Shown in pieces: positions 42,037-50,862 of a DNA stretch of 64,000 nt. Origin of the DNA: an uncultured Mollicutes bacterium (GTDB lineage Bacteria > Bacillota_I > Bacilli_A > RFN20 > CAG-826); assembly GCA_900539595.1 (NCBI GenBank), contig UQCQ01000008.1:1-64000 (forward strand), in the 5' to 3' direction. The notes under the pieces were generated by a model. That model did not search any database, had not been told where the DNA came from, and was given only the letters and a program-made list of their open reading frames with translations. Position numbers and translations under genes: made by a program. Within the stretch, counting starts at the first letter, position 1. Every line of letters begins with the position of its first letter.

Positions 42037-43161
42037 TCATTCATAATCTTTCGTCGTATCTTGGATTTCTTCTTCGTTATTTTGTTCTTCTTCATAACTT
42101 GAAGTATCCATGAGTTCTTCTTCTTGAATCGGGGTTTCCCCCATCAAGAAGCTAGAGGAGGTTTCTTGGCCGTTAGAAGTGACGACCTTTTTGAGGTTAT
42201 TGCCGCTTCCAGGGGCTACTTCTTTAGAGAGGAAGCCCGTTTCATTGAAGTGATAGGCGTAGCCTCCGTAATAGATCGTCTCGCGGAAAGCAGAGCTTAG
42301 ATTCTTCGGGTCTTTTTTGACGGAGACCGAATCCACAATCTCCGATAATTTTTGGACCCGTTCTTCTTCCGCCTTGTCGATTTTTCCCGCGAGGTAATTA
42401 AACATCAAGATGCTATAGGCCACGGAGAGAATCGTGATGATGCCGTGGGGGGATTGGAAGAACATGACTAACATTCCAATTCCTTGGATCTTCTTCCCGT
42501 TATAGACGCCTTTGATGTCGTCTAGGGTGGCGTAATACTGTTCTTGGCCGGCGTTATCTGTGGCGTTATTGGCATCTCCCCGGGTCACGTAACGGGTCAC
42601 CCCATCCGATCCGGTTTTGATATCAATCACGCGGTGGATATAAATCGCATTCGCCGCGGGATTCCGGTTATAGAAGGCGACGACATCATAGAGGTGGATG
42701 TCGCTAGCGTCATGAACCTTCGTCACGAAGATCATGTCGTATTGGGCGAATTGATTGTCTAACGTATAGGTCTTTTGCTTCTCTTCGTCGAATAAATAGC
42801 TATTCGCGTCGTTTTTAAAGCTCATGGAGCCGGAAGCAACGACTAACATCGATTCGTTCCCAAATCCCGTTAGATTCCCTTGGGCTTTATTGATTAGAGC
42901 GAAGGCGAACGCGGGGGTAATTAAGGCTAAGAAACCATAGAACAATACGTTAGAGATGATGGTTCCGGCTTTCTTCCGTCGCTTGGCTTTGACGTCCTGC
43001 TCGGTGATTTCCCGGTCAATGAGTTCGATGTCGCGTTTTCCTTCTTTCGTCTCCTTCACGTTGGCTTTGACGTATTTGCCAAATAGGATCGTGAAGACGG
43101 CGCAGAAGCTCACTACACCCAGCAAACTCATCACCAGGCTGATGATGTCCGCGGATTTCAT
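42037..43161 (-). CDS. sipW: SipW-like (ER-type) signal peptidase I
   Basis: This 374-residue membrane peptidase removes signals from SipW-dependent proteins. Two N-terminal membrane helices (about 8-27 and 69-90) precede the catalytic Ser112 in the ASGSM motif. His176 in YIHRVI takes the place of the bacterial Lys, as in SipW and eukaryotic/archaeal SPase I, and TRGDANN (about 194) is the third conserved box. A third helix (about 235-260) and an acidic 100-residue cytosolic tail follow. It lies just downstream of four SipW-type substrates, two bases after the last, and its ribosome site is within that gene. Confidence 0.92.
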   Translation of the reverse strand: MKSADIISLVMSLLGVVSFCAVFTILFGKYVKANVKETKEGKRDIELIDREITEQDVKAKRRKKAGTIISNVLFYGFLALITPAFAFALINKAQGNLTGFGNESMLVVASGSMSFKNDANSYLFDEEKQKTYTLDNQFAQYDMIFVTKVHDASDIHLYDVVAFYNRNPAANAIYIHRVIDIKTGSDGVTRYVTRGDANNATDNAGQEQYYATLDDIKGVYNGKKIQGIGMLVMFFQSPHGIITILSVAYSILMFNYLAGKIDKAEEERVQKLSEIVDSVSVKKDPKNLSSAFRETIYYGGYAYHFNETGFLSKEVAPGSGNNLKKVVTSNGQETSSSFLMGETPIQEEELMDTSSYEEEQNNEEEIQDTTKDYE

Positions 43162-43163
43162 GA

Positions 43164-43958
43164 TTAATTGATCTCCGCGGTGAGAATCGCCGTAAAACTT
43201 AATTCCGGCAGGTCTTTTTCATCAGTTGGATAAGGTCCCGTAAAGTCTTTCCCATAATGGAGGAGAGTTGTGAATTTCTTCATCTCTTCTCGCATTTTTT
43301 CATCGGGGATCGAAGCCCCTCCTTTAGGACCAGCGTCATCATAATAAATGGAGGGTTTCATATGATTGAATTTATCACCCCATCTAAACCCGAGGGTTAC
43401 ATCAAAGGATTTAGAATCATTGGCGGTGTCAAGCGCCCCAAGAGGAATCTCTACCGGCGTATTGATATAATCCGTCGAATTATTAATCGGCTCCAGTTCG
43501 ATATAGCCAGCTTCTATCGCATCTAAAATCGGATTGCCCTTATATCCCGTATAGGCCGTCGCGGTTTGTAACTGCAACGTGACTCTTGAGATATAAGTCC
43601 AGGGCATGACGTTGCCCTGAATGCGGACGGTTAGATGTTCATAGAGGTGCTTCCCATCATCGAAATAACGGAAGCGACCCGTGTTATCATCTTTCGGCGC
43701 ATCAAAACAAATGGTGTTATACAAATCGTCGTTGGTGGCCTTATAGAAATCGGTGAGTTGGCCTCCATCTGTCGATTCAAAACGGACTTTTGCGTCTTGG
43801 ATGACACCGATATGGGCGTTGCCGCCACTAGAGGCCGAGGCGGAACTCGTAACGACGAAAGCCGCCGCTCCAACGGAGCAAAGCGAAACCACGGCGAAAA
43901 CGGAGACACCGAGTGTCACCATTTTCTTGGTCTGTTTCTCCATCTTGGAGCGGCGCAT
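43164..43958 (-). CDS. SipW-dependent exported protein
   Basis: This 264-residue protein has a basic N-terminus, the hydrophobic core VTLGVSVFAVVSLCSVGAAA (about 13-33) and FVVTSS, a variant of the usual GFAAWVI end. The exported part is beta-rich with the family pattern of Asn/Asp-rich loops and a closing LSFTAILTAEIN strand. It is the fourth gene of the operon and the nearest to sipW. A fibre or adhesion subunit of the TasA/camelysin kind is likely. Confidence 0.8.
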   Translation of the reverse strand: MRRSKMEKQTKKMVTLGVSVFAVVSLCSVGAAAFVVTSSASASSGGNAHIGVIQDAKVRFESTDGGQLTDFYKATNDDLYNTICFDAPKDDNTGRFRYFDDGKHLYEHLTVRIQGNVMPWTYISRVTLQLQTATAYTGYKGNPILDAIEAGYIELEPINNSTDYINTPVEIPLGALDTANDSKSFDVTLGFRWGDKFNHMKPSIYYDDAGPKGGASIPDEKMREEMKKFTTLLHYGKDFTGPYPTDEKDLPELSFTAILTAEIN

Positions 43959-44003
43959 CTAGTTCTAATTCCCCTTATATATATTTATATAGATATAGAA
44001 CAA

Positions 44004-44855
44004 TTAGGCGGCGGAGCCGGCAGTGTCAGCTTTGATAATAACGGCGAAATTCATCGTGGTGAAATCAGTGGCCGGAGCGGCGGCTGCTTCACCAGGTTTA
44101 TATTCAATTCCTGTCATTGCGTAATAGAAGTTGCCGAGATCGGTTTTGAAGGTACTATCGTTGTAATCCTTCTTGCCAGTATCGGAGTCATAGAATTCGG
44201 ACGGATTCAAATTCTTTTTTGTAGTTCCGTCGTAAAAATGGCTGCCCCATTCAAAGGAAATCGTATAAGCAAATTCCGCAACACCGTCCGCGCCAACAGT
44301 AATCGTTCCGTTGCCATCGTTCGAAGTAAATGCGGCTCCTTTGGTATTGAAGGTCACACCATCACCACCCTTAGTCCCGCCAGCCCAGCAAGCGGGAAGT
44401 TTAATGTAATTGCTGACATTGGCAGCGTCTTCAATACGTTTTTCAGCAGCGGTATCAACCACAAAGTTGCCTGCCGTATCAACGGTTCCCATATGGAGCC
44501 CAATGGAGAAATTGTTGACATAGGAAGCCGGTTTGTATTTGCCGGTTACAACAAGCGAAAGATTCTCATAATGGTCTTTGCCGTCATAACGAACGCGTCC
44601 GGAAAGGTCGGTCTTAACGGGTTCAAACGAGAAATAATCGCGAGTACCGTCAACTTCCTTGAATTTGACTTCGGTGATTTCAATCGACTTTTCGGAAATG
44701 GTACCAACGTTAACGTTTCCTTGGACGTTTTTGGTCGCAGAGCTGGAGATAACCCAGGCTGCAAACCCAGTTGCAACAAGAGCAATGCCCGCAAAGGCGG
44801 TGGCTCCAACAACCATCGCCTTGCGTTGGTAGGATTTTCTAGTTAATTTAGCCAT
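44004..44855 (-). CDS. SipW-dependent exported protein (TasA/camelysin-like)
   Basis: This 283-residue protein has a signal AMVVGATAFAGIALVATGFAAWVISSS (about 12-38), diagnostic of SipW substrates. The mature part has VRYDGKDHYENLSLVVTG, EFAYTISFEWGSHFYDG and a terminal TTMNFAVIIKAD strand, conserved in its paralogues 43164, 44877 and 45685. AAGGAG precedes the ATG. It shares the transcript with the other three and likely co-assembles. Confidence 0.82.
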   Translation of the reverse strand: MAKLTRKSYQRKAMVVGATAFAGIALVATGFAAWVISSSATKNVQGNVNVGTISEKSIEITEVKFKEVDGTRDYFSFEPVKTDLSGRVRYDGKDHYENLSLVVTGKYKPASYVNNFSIGLHMGTVDTAGNFVVDTAAEKRIEDAANVSNYIKLPACWAGGTKGGDGVTFNTKGAAFTSNDGNGTITVGADGVAEFAYTISFEWGSHFYDGTTKKNLNPSEFYDSDTGKKDYNDSTFKTDLGNFYYAMTGIEYKPGEAAAAPATDFTTMNFAVIIKADTAGSAA

Positions 44856-44876
44856 AACAACAACGACTCCTTATTC

Positions 44877-45632
44877 TTATTTACGATCAACGCGAATGGT
44901 GAGGGTGAATTTGTTTTGTTGGATTTTGGCCAATTTATCAAGAGAAGCAAACGCGTCATCAGCCCAAGAAGAGACTCCTTCAGCAAGCGTAGCCTTCCCA
45001 GTGTTATCCGCACCGTCAGTAGAAACGGTGTTGTAGAACTCATAGGGGTTCTTGGCCACGCCATCGATTTCGAAGTGTTTGCCCCATTTAAACGTGACAT
45101 TCATGGAAACGGTAACGGCACCAGTAGTTCCATTGAATGTATATTCGCCGTTTTCTGGTGCAAACGTAATGACAGGCGCGGTCACCAATTCGGCGTTGAC
45201 GGCATCGGTCCAAGCAGCGGAGGCTTCCCACACATCACCAGTCACGTCGGCCTTCTTTGCTTCTACCTTGAAATCTTTGGCATTATCGCAAGCCACTTTG
45301 ATTGTTCCGGTGTCTTTAGTATCTTTCGTTTTAACGGTGAAGGTGAATGTGTCTTCCAATTGTTCTGATGGAACTCCTTCGAAGCTGAACCAGGGCTTTT
45401 CAGCCGAAACGGTTCCGCCTTTTCCGAAAACAACATTCCCTTTCGCGGCATTGGCCGTCGTCCATTTGCCACCTTCAACGGACAAACGATGGTCGACCAC
45501 GTCATAAGCGGTAATAAGTCCATCCGCAGAAGCGGTGGTATTCGCCGAGATAACCCAGCCTGCAAAGCCGGTACCGATGAGAGCCATGGATCCGAGGCTA
45601 GCCACGGCCATGATCATTGCTTTTTTCTTCAT
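44877..45632 (-). CDS. SipW-dependent exported protein (TasA/camelysin-like)
   Basis: This 251-residue protein has the signal IMAVASLGSMALIGTGFAGWVISAN (about 6-31) followed by the mature beta-rich domain with MNVTFKWGKHFEIDG and a closing KFTLTIRVDRK strand. AAAAGGAG lies at a good distance before the ATG. It is the second gene of the operon and a paralogue of the genes on both sides. Confidence 0.82.
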   Translation of the reverse strand: MKKKAMIMAVASLGSMALIGTGFAGWVISANTTASADGLITAYDVVDHRLSVEGGKWTTANAAKGNVVFGKGGTVSAEKPWFSFEGVPSEQLEDTFTFTVKTKDTKDTGTIKVACDNAKDFKVEAKKADVTGDVWEASAAWTDAVNAELVTAPVITFAPENGEYTFNGTTGAVTVSMNVTFKWGKHFEIDGVAKNPYEFYNTVSTDGADNTGKATLAEGVSSWADDAFASLDKLAKIQQNKFTLTIRVDRK

Positions 45633-45684
45633 GATTTTTTACTCCTTTTAATATTTATAAAACTAATGAAGGAAACTAATTTAA

Positions 45685-46434
45685 TTACTCCGCCGAAACG
45701 GTGAAGGATAGGGCGAACTTGACGTTAGCACCCAAATTCTTTAATTCACCAATTTTTTGAGTGGCATCTGCTTGAAGATCAGCGGTATAAGGCTTCGAAT
45801 TGTAATATTTATACGGGTTTTGGTAATCGAAGTATTTACCCCAAGCAAAATTGATAGAAATGGTGAAGGACATTTCGGTCGCCTTACTGTCAACGCTGGC
45901 AGTAGCTACGCCGTCAGCGCACGTAAACGCCGTCCCTGAAGTTTTCGCAAGTTTGATATCGCCATGTCCGGCGGTAGCGGCTACGTTATTGTTGAACGCT
46001 GGCAAAGTGCCCAATTGATTTTGACCACCATTTGATAAAGCACTATAGTTCGTCCCACCATCTTTTTCCGCCAACGTAACGCCATAAACTTTAATTGTGG
46101 TTACATTGCTAATGCCCAAATTTACGGTGTAAACGGCCGTAAGGTCCTCTTCGCCGTTTTCATTATTAGCTCCAAGCCAGTTGTAGGTTTCCTTGGTGAT
46201 TTTTGGAGCGAAGCAAATGGCGCCATTCGTCGCGGCATCCGATTCCAGTCCAAAACCAGAGGTTTCTTTAATGGATATGGACTTAGACGTAACATTTCCA
46301 TCCGCGGTGATAGAACCATTCCCTTCTTTCGTTTGAGGTTGTGCCGAGATAATCCACCCTGCAAAGCCGGTGGAAATCACGCCGATGGACCCTAGCAGGG
46401 AAATGCCTGCTACAGCCATTTTTTTGTTTTTCAT
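45685..46434 (-). CDS. SipW-dependent exported protein, first gene of operon
   Basis: This 249-residue protein has the signal MAVAGISLLGSIGVISTGFAGWIISAQ (about 6-32) and a mature domain with SFTISINFAWGKYFDYQNPY and a final VKFALSFTVSAE strand. It is likely the most highly expressed, lying closest to the promoter. Its 5' leader contains a perfect 10-bp inverted repeat (46461-46470 with 46501-46510) just before the AAAGGGG ribosome site. Confidence 0.82.
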   Translation of the reverse strand: MKNKKMAVAGISLLGSIGVISTGFAGWIISAQPQTKEGNGSITADGNVTSKSISIKETSGFGLESDAATNGAICFAPKITKETYNWLGANNENGEEDLTAVYTVNLGISNVTTIKVYGVTLAEKDGGTNYSALSNGGQNQLGTLPAFNNNVAATAGHGDIKLAKTSGTAFTCADGVATASVDSKATEMSFTISINFAWGKYFDYQNPYKYYNSKPYTADLQADATQKIGELKNLGANVKFALSFTVSAE

Positions 46435-46460
46435 GTTATTCCCCTTTATTGATAAGTCGT

Positions 46461-46510
46461 GTGTACGCGTGGTTTCTTCTTCGATAGGAATGAAGAAAAT
46501 ACGCGTACAC
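46461..46510 (-). promoter_or_regulatory. 10-bp inverted repeat in the surface-operon leader
   Basis: GTGTACGCGT (46461-46470) and ACGCGTACAC (46501-46510) are perfect inverted copies, and the 30 bases between them fold further (TTCTTC/GAAGAA). It sits between a TACAAT hexamer (minus strand, about 46521-46526) and the ribosome site, so it is either an operator or a leader-RNA stem. It has no T-tract. Confidence 0.6.
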
Positions 46511-46564
46511 GCGAGGACTATTGTACTCAGGAAACGCCAAAAAAGTGCTAAAGAAAAATAAAAA

Positions 46565-46602
46565 TGAGGAAATAAAAATAAAAAGTCCGATGCAATCGGG
46601 CC
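46565..46602 (-). terminator. Terminator of the Sel1-repeat gene
   Basis: On the minus strand GCCCGAT-TGC-ATCGGAC is followed by TTTTTATTTTTATTT. It is about 50 bp after the stop of the Sel1-repeat gene and separates it from the surface-protein operon. Confidence 0.8.
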
Positions 46603-46653
46603 TTTTGATGGGAACTTTTAAGAAAAAAGTAAGGAAAAAACTCGAATTACTTT

Positions 46654-47484
46654 TTAGATGCCTTTGGCCTTGTACCAGAGGATCGCCGCGACTAGAATCG
46701 CGACGATATAACCGAGGGCGAATAAGCAATCGATATAGAAGTGAATCTCGTTATAACGGGTCTTCTTAAAGACGAAGGGGACGACGTTAAATAATACCAT
46801 CGGGATAAATAATCCCAGTAACCCATACCAGGAGGGTTGCTTTAATTGGAAAACAGCCAAGCAACTTAATATAATCCCCGCGACTCCTAATACCATCAAG
46901 ATGATATAGAAACCGAGTAACCAGGGTTTGGATTCTTTCTTGGGTTCGGGTTGAACTCCTTCTCCTTGCTCCTTGGTTTGGGGGGCGAGTTCAAGTAACA
47001 ACGATTCGATCCGTTGTTGGATTTCGGGTTTGGCTTTAGAAAACCCTTTGGAGGCTTTCGCTGCCAAGAAGCAATCATAGGCTTCGAGGCGTTTCGAGGC
47101 GTCGTTATAGAGCCATAATCCAAGGTTATAGGCACTGAAGAAATCCCCGGCTTCTTTGCCTAAGCGAGCATATTCCATGGCTTTAGTTTCATCCTTGGCG
47201 GTACCCAGGCCTTTTTTATAGCAAAGCGAAACATAGTTATAGCTTTGGGGAACTTGGTGTTCCGCGGCTTTTAAAAAGCATTCAAAGGCTTTGGCATCAT
47301 CCTTTTTATCGAACTGATAGATTTTGCCGGCATAGAGATATCCATGGGGATCCCCGCATTCGGCTTCCTTTAAAAAGCATTCGATGGCTTTGTCTTTATC
47401 CACGGTTCCTTCTGAACCGGAATCAAAAGCAATCCCTGCTTTCTTGTATTCGTTCGCCTGCTCGGAAATCGCCATGGAGTCCAT
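46654..47484 (-). CDS. Sel1-repeat protein with C-terminal membrane helices
   Basis: The first 140 residues of this 276-residue protein are helical Sel1/TPR-like repeats (KAIECFLKEAECGDPHGYLY, KAFECFLKAAEHQVPQSYNY, KAMEYARLGKEAGDFFSAYN) that bind partner proteins. A charged linker leads to three membrane helices (about 190-212, 222-240, 252-272). The start at 47484 (MDSM) or three codons later (MAIS) both fit; GAAAGG lies just upstream. It may organise membrane proteins, perhaps of the adjacent surface locus, from which it is separated by a terminator. Confidence 0.75.
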   Translation of the reverse strand: MDSMAISEQANEYKKAGIAFDSGSEGTVDKDKAIECFLKEAECGDPHGYLYAGKIYQFDKKDDAKAFECFLKAAEHQVPQSYNYVSLCYKKGLGTAKDETKAMEYARLGKEAGDFFSAYNLGLWLYNDASKRLEAYDCFLAAKASKGFSKAKPEIQQRIESLLLELAPQTKEQGEGVQPEPKKESKPWLLGFYIILMVLGVAGIILSCLAVFQLKQPSWYGLLGLFIPMVLFNVVPFVFKKTRYNEIHFYIDCLFALGYIVAILVAAILWYKAKGI

Positions 47485-47487
47485 CAA

Positions 47488-47924
47488 CCTTTCGTTTTCT
47501 TTCTAAAAAGCAAACTTAGTTTATCGCGCATTCCTTTACGAAGAAAGCAAAATCGGCTTTTTAGGCCTGTTTAGAGGGGCGGAGTATATCCTTTGACGCT
47601 TCCGTTCTAGTCTCATAACCCTTTTGGGCATAAGTTCCGTTTTAATCGAATAGGCCCCATCAAGGCAAAAGAACATCGCCAATCAATATCCTTTCCGCTT
47701 TTCATCGGCCAGAATCATGCTTTTTCTTTCTTCACCCAAATATCGAGCTTATTGAACCCGGCCATTCCACGGCCTTCCCCATCGACAATCATGATGAGAT
47801 GAATCTCCTCCGCACGTCCGTGTAACTCCTAAAAACACGTCCCAAATGCGATCAAAGGAATGAAGTTGGTTTTTGATAGGCCTGTAGGACTTACGGTGCA
47901 ACGGGTAAAAAGGAACCCCCTTCA
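47488..47924. other. Intergenic region with gene debris
   Basis: Contains one copy of a 27-bp direct repeat (47553-47579; the other is at 48804-48830) and a frameshifted remnant at 47715-47880. A promoter for the Sel1 gene must lie here but is not obvious. Confidence 0.4.
47715..47880 (-). pseudogene. Frameshifted remnant of an unidentified gene
   Basis: The minus strand reads SFDRIWDVFL in one frame and, after a shift, ELHGRAEEIHLIMIVDGEGR and GMAGFNKLDIWVKKEKA to a stop. The two parts look like one protein end broken by a small insertion or deletion. I do not recognise the family. Confidence 0.4.
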
Positions 47925-48275
47925 TTAGAACACCATGGAGTCCATATGCATTTTATAAATTCTATCGACGATAGGAATTCGCTCAAAGGCCACGATCCGA
48001 TGATGGTATTCGTTTTTCCCCATCCAATTTCCAAACGATTCATCTTTGGCTTTCCAATACCCAAATTTATTCGATCCCACCCTTTCTATCAACCCCTTAT
48101 TTTTCAAATGCTCCGTCGCTTTATCGATGGTTGATTTTCCGACATGCAATTCTTTGACCATTTGGGGCTTCGTTGCATTCGGATTATCTCTTAGTAAATG
48201 GGGAACCTTGACGTAATGATCGGGCATCTCTTGTTTATCACCCCACTGATTTTTATCGCCCCGGGGTGATAAAAA
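47925..48275 (-). pseudogene. C-terminal remnant of an AlbA_2/GHKL-type ATPase gene
   Basis: Open from a stop at about 48276, this gives GDKNQWGDKQE, then a winged helix (NPNATKPQMVKELHVGKSTIDKATEHLKNKGLIERVGSNKFGYW). This is the usual end of Schlafen-like AlbA_2 ATP-binding proteins, as in the intact gene at 61989. The DNA-binding and GHKL parts are missing. A residual frame starting MPDHYVKV could still be read but has no ribosome site. Confidence 0.6.
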
Positions 48276-49015
48276 TCAATTCATCTCCCGTTGCTAGTTA
48301 AAAAATGATGTGAAACGCTTTAAGCGTTTGGGACCTCCTCGTCTCCCCCGGATCGTTCATCGACTTAGCCAGCTTTTCAAACTCCGCCCCATTCGGAGGT
48401 TTCGTATTAAGCGCCATTTCGGGTATCCCGTCACCCTGTAAAATGCCCCCCTAGTCACACCTAGCCTTTCTCTAGTGGCGATTTTCGAAGGTAATTTCTT
48501 TGCCACTTTTCGATTAAATATCCATCGTCATCCCTCTTCGTTTTCTTGGTCGAAGACATTATAGGCGAGATGTCTTTTCCGTTCCCCGCCATCCTTGGCT
48601 CTTATCCAAGGGTTTTGGGATCCGTTATTCTCCTCCGATTTTGTTTCACATCATTTGATATTGATATAGAACACCTTACTTTCGCAGTAAGGGTTTTCTC
48701 ACAATCCATTCGTTTACTCGTAATTTTGCTACGATTTTTTGAGAAAACCATTCTTTTTTGGATATTCTTGATCCTAAAAATCTCTATGGTTGATGTTATA
48801 GGGTCGGCTTTTTAGGCCTGTTTAGAGGGGTGAATAGCAAATGAACGCTTACGTTCCCGAACTTTCCCCCAATCAGCAATCACAACACGCCCAGTCTCAT
48901 CCGCTACCTCATCGGAATGGGATGAGGTATATGCCATACTCATCCTATCTACATCAGAGATGGATGAACCTTAAAGTGGTACTACCGGTACTTTTCGGTA
49001 CCCATTTTTAAGCGT
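48228..49015. other. Gene-free stretch with decayed sequence
   Basis: Holds a 32-bp near-perfect palindrome (48247-48278) and a minus-strand fragment at about 48295-48410 reading MALNTKPPNGAEFEKLAKSM and onward to a stop. The second copy of the 27-bp repeat is at 48804-48830. No intact gene is seen. Confidence 0.4.
48247..48278. repeat. 32-bp palindrome
   Basis: TGATTTTTATCGCCCC and GGGGTGATAAAAATCA are inverted copies with only one G/T wobble and no spacer. It overlaps the 5' end of the AlbA_2-type remnant, where intact relatives have VGDK-coding repeats. Confidence 0.7.
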
Positions 49016-49262
49016 TTAATCCTTAACTATCCAATACCCCGCTTTGTTTGAACCGATTCTTTCGATGCGTCCAGCAGCCCTAAGATACTCGATGTTGTTT
49101 TGAACTGCGGTGATGCTTATCCCAAGAATCACCGAGAACTAAGCTGAGGTTATGTTCGGATTGTTTCTGACCTCAGACAGAATTTTTTTCGGTTGGGTGT
49201 TATCTTGGTATCGGTTTTATTACCAACTTTATTATCAACCGCACATGATCAAAAAGTTGGGT
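49016..49262 (-). pseudogene. Decayed AlbA_2-type ATPase C-terminus with in-frame stop
   Basis: The minus strand reads VDNKVGNKTDTKITPNRKKI then LSEVRNNPNITSA, a TAG stop, FSVILGISITAVQNNIEYLR and AAGRIERIGSNKAGYWIVKD. This is the winged-helix end of the same family as the remnants at 47925 and 50091, interrupted by a nonsense codon. Confidence 0.65.
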
Positions 49263-49530
49263 ATAAATTTGCCTTTTAGCGCATTCCCCATTCGAAATCT
49301 TTTTAACATTACACTTCGCTTTAAAGGAGCGTGGACAAAAAGCCGGACCATGAAAGGAAGGAATGCCGTGGCTCAGTTTTTGGTCCGTACTTCCATTCTT
49401 TATAGGGTCTAATAGGCTTATTGGCGATATTCCTTCCTCAAAAATAAGGATGGAGCAAGAAAAAGTCTTGAACCGTGGCACGAGCAGGGCTTATTCGTTT
49501 TTCCCTTTGATGAAATAAAAGCCTTTTTTT

Positions 49531-49770
49531 CTAGGCACCTAGGAATTCGATGTAATGATGCAATTTTCTTTTGATATTGTTTTTCAAGATATCCAACGCA
49601 ACTTCAGGCTGCTTTTCTTTGATTAGGTTAAGTAGATTTTTTGTGCTGATTCCTGGGTTTTGCTGTATTGCTTGTAGAATCAGTAATTCTAAGTCCCCCA
49701 GTCTATCATCCTCGATTTTTACAGGGTCATTTACAGGGTCAACATAATTTTGGTTCGGCAATGTCAGCAT
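49531..49770 (-). pseudogene. Third AlbA_2-type C-terminal remnant
   Basis: An isolated 79-codon frame with DPVNDPVKIEDDRLGDLELL, then ILQAIQQNPGISTKNLLNLI and a short end. The DPVNDPV repeat and winged helix match C-termini of the AlbA_2/GHKL family. There is no ribosome site and no upstream domain, so it is a fragment. Confidence 0.5.
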
Positions 49771-50090
49771 GAAGAAATTACCGCTTGGATTAAAAACAGG
49801 CTGTTTATCGGCACCTTCCTACGCCTGAAGGATTCTAGGGATGCCCGTATTTATATCTTGTTCCTTCTATTTAAATGACGGGAAACAAAGTCGAAGGGAG
49901 CGGAAAACCAGAAACCCCCGACGATAAGCAGCGGGAAAAGGAAAGGGCGCCTCGCCTATATTGTTTTCGACCAAGAAAGCGAAGGAAGGTGCCAATGGAT
50001 ATTGTAACCGAAAACGGCAACAAAACTGATGTGCGATGTGAGTGGGGCAAGGCGCCCCAAACCCTTAAAGTGTTTCGTGCCATCCGCCAA
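49771..50090. other. Gene-free stretch
   Basis: Frames on both strands lack ribosome sites and recognisable sequence. Nothing else is seen. Confidence 0.4.
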
Positions 50091-50600
50091 CTAACATTTC
50101 CAATAACTGGACTTATTCGATCCGACTCTTTCGATATACCCTTTCTTCTTGAGAACAGAAATTATATTGTCCACAGATGTCTTTCCGAGATTACAGGCCA
50201 TCATAAGCTGCGGTTTTGTGATATTCGGATTGTTCCGTATCTCGGCGAGCACCCTGGTTTGGGAATCGTTGAGAGTTTTATCACCCACTTTATCACCCAC
50301 TTTATCACCCACTTTATCACCCACCTCGTTGATGAAGTTGAATGGGATGGTGACGGTAATGTCGTTGTCGGAGAAATCAAACGCCCCTTCGCCGTATTCG
50401 GATGAAATCACAGGAATTCCCCTTCCTGTTTTCTCACTGATGTGCAGTTGCAGAAATATTTCCGATAGCTTTGCGTTCACAGGGACAGAATGGCCGCGAA
50501 AGAAACCGGTTTTTGTCTGCAATGGCGCCAAGCCTCCTCTTGAGAGTATCTCGATCCTGTCGGAATAAATGGTAATCATTGGTTCATTGCCATCCATCAA
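50091..50600 (-). pseudogene. 5'-truncated AlbA_2/GHKL-type ATPase gene
   Basis: The frame begins within the GHKL part (ITIYSDRIEILSRGGLAP, then LSEIFLQLHISEKTGRGIPVI), continues through four VGDK units coded by a 12-bp tandem repeat (50277-50325), and ends in a winged helix (NPNITKPQLMMACNLGKTSV to YIERVGSNKSSYWKC). The AlbA_2 domain and most of the ATPase are missing, so the product would be non-functional. Confidence 0.65.
50277..50325. repeat. 12-bp tandem repeat (VGDK-coding)
   Basis: Four units of TCACCCACTTTA in a row on the plus strand, coding VGDK repeatedly on the minus strand. Such in-frame repeats can change copy number. Confidence 0.8.
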
Positions 50601-50862
50601 TTTATTCGGAAGGAAAGCACCTTATTTTCCGGATTTTCCTAGCATAAAAACTATCATTCGAAGACTGTCCTTTGTTGATTGTGCGATAGATAGTTCCAAT
50701 TGCCTTATTTCGTCGGCTTAAATGTACAGAAACATTAAAGGTATTCACTGCTTAGAATAAAGCATTCACGTTCTTTCTTTTTTAGGATTACCAACTAACT
50801 CGGCACGTCAAGTTTTCACATTGTCGAATATAAATTCCGAACGAGACTCTATTCAGGAAGCA

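Noticed and set aside
43635..44846. 403-codon open frame on the plus strand
   Set aside because: Antisense to two SipW-type genes that have clear signal peptides, ribosome sites and paralogues; no family features in the frame itself.
50277..50325. Possible CRISPR-like array
   Set aside because: The repeats are contiguous 12-bp units with no spacers and are in frame within a gene fragment.
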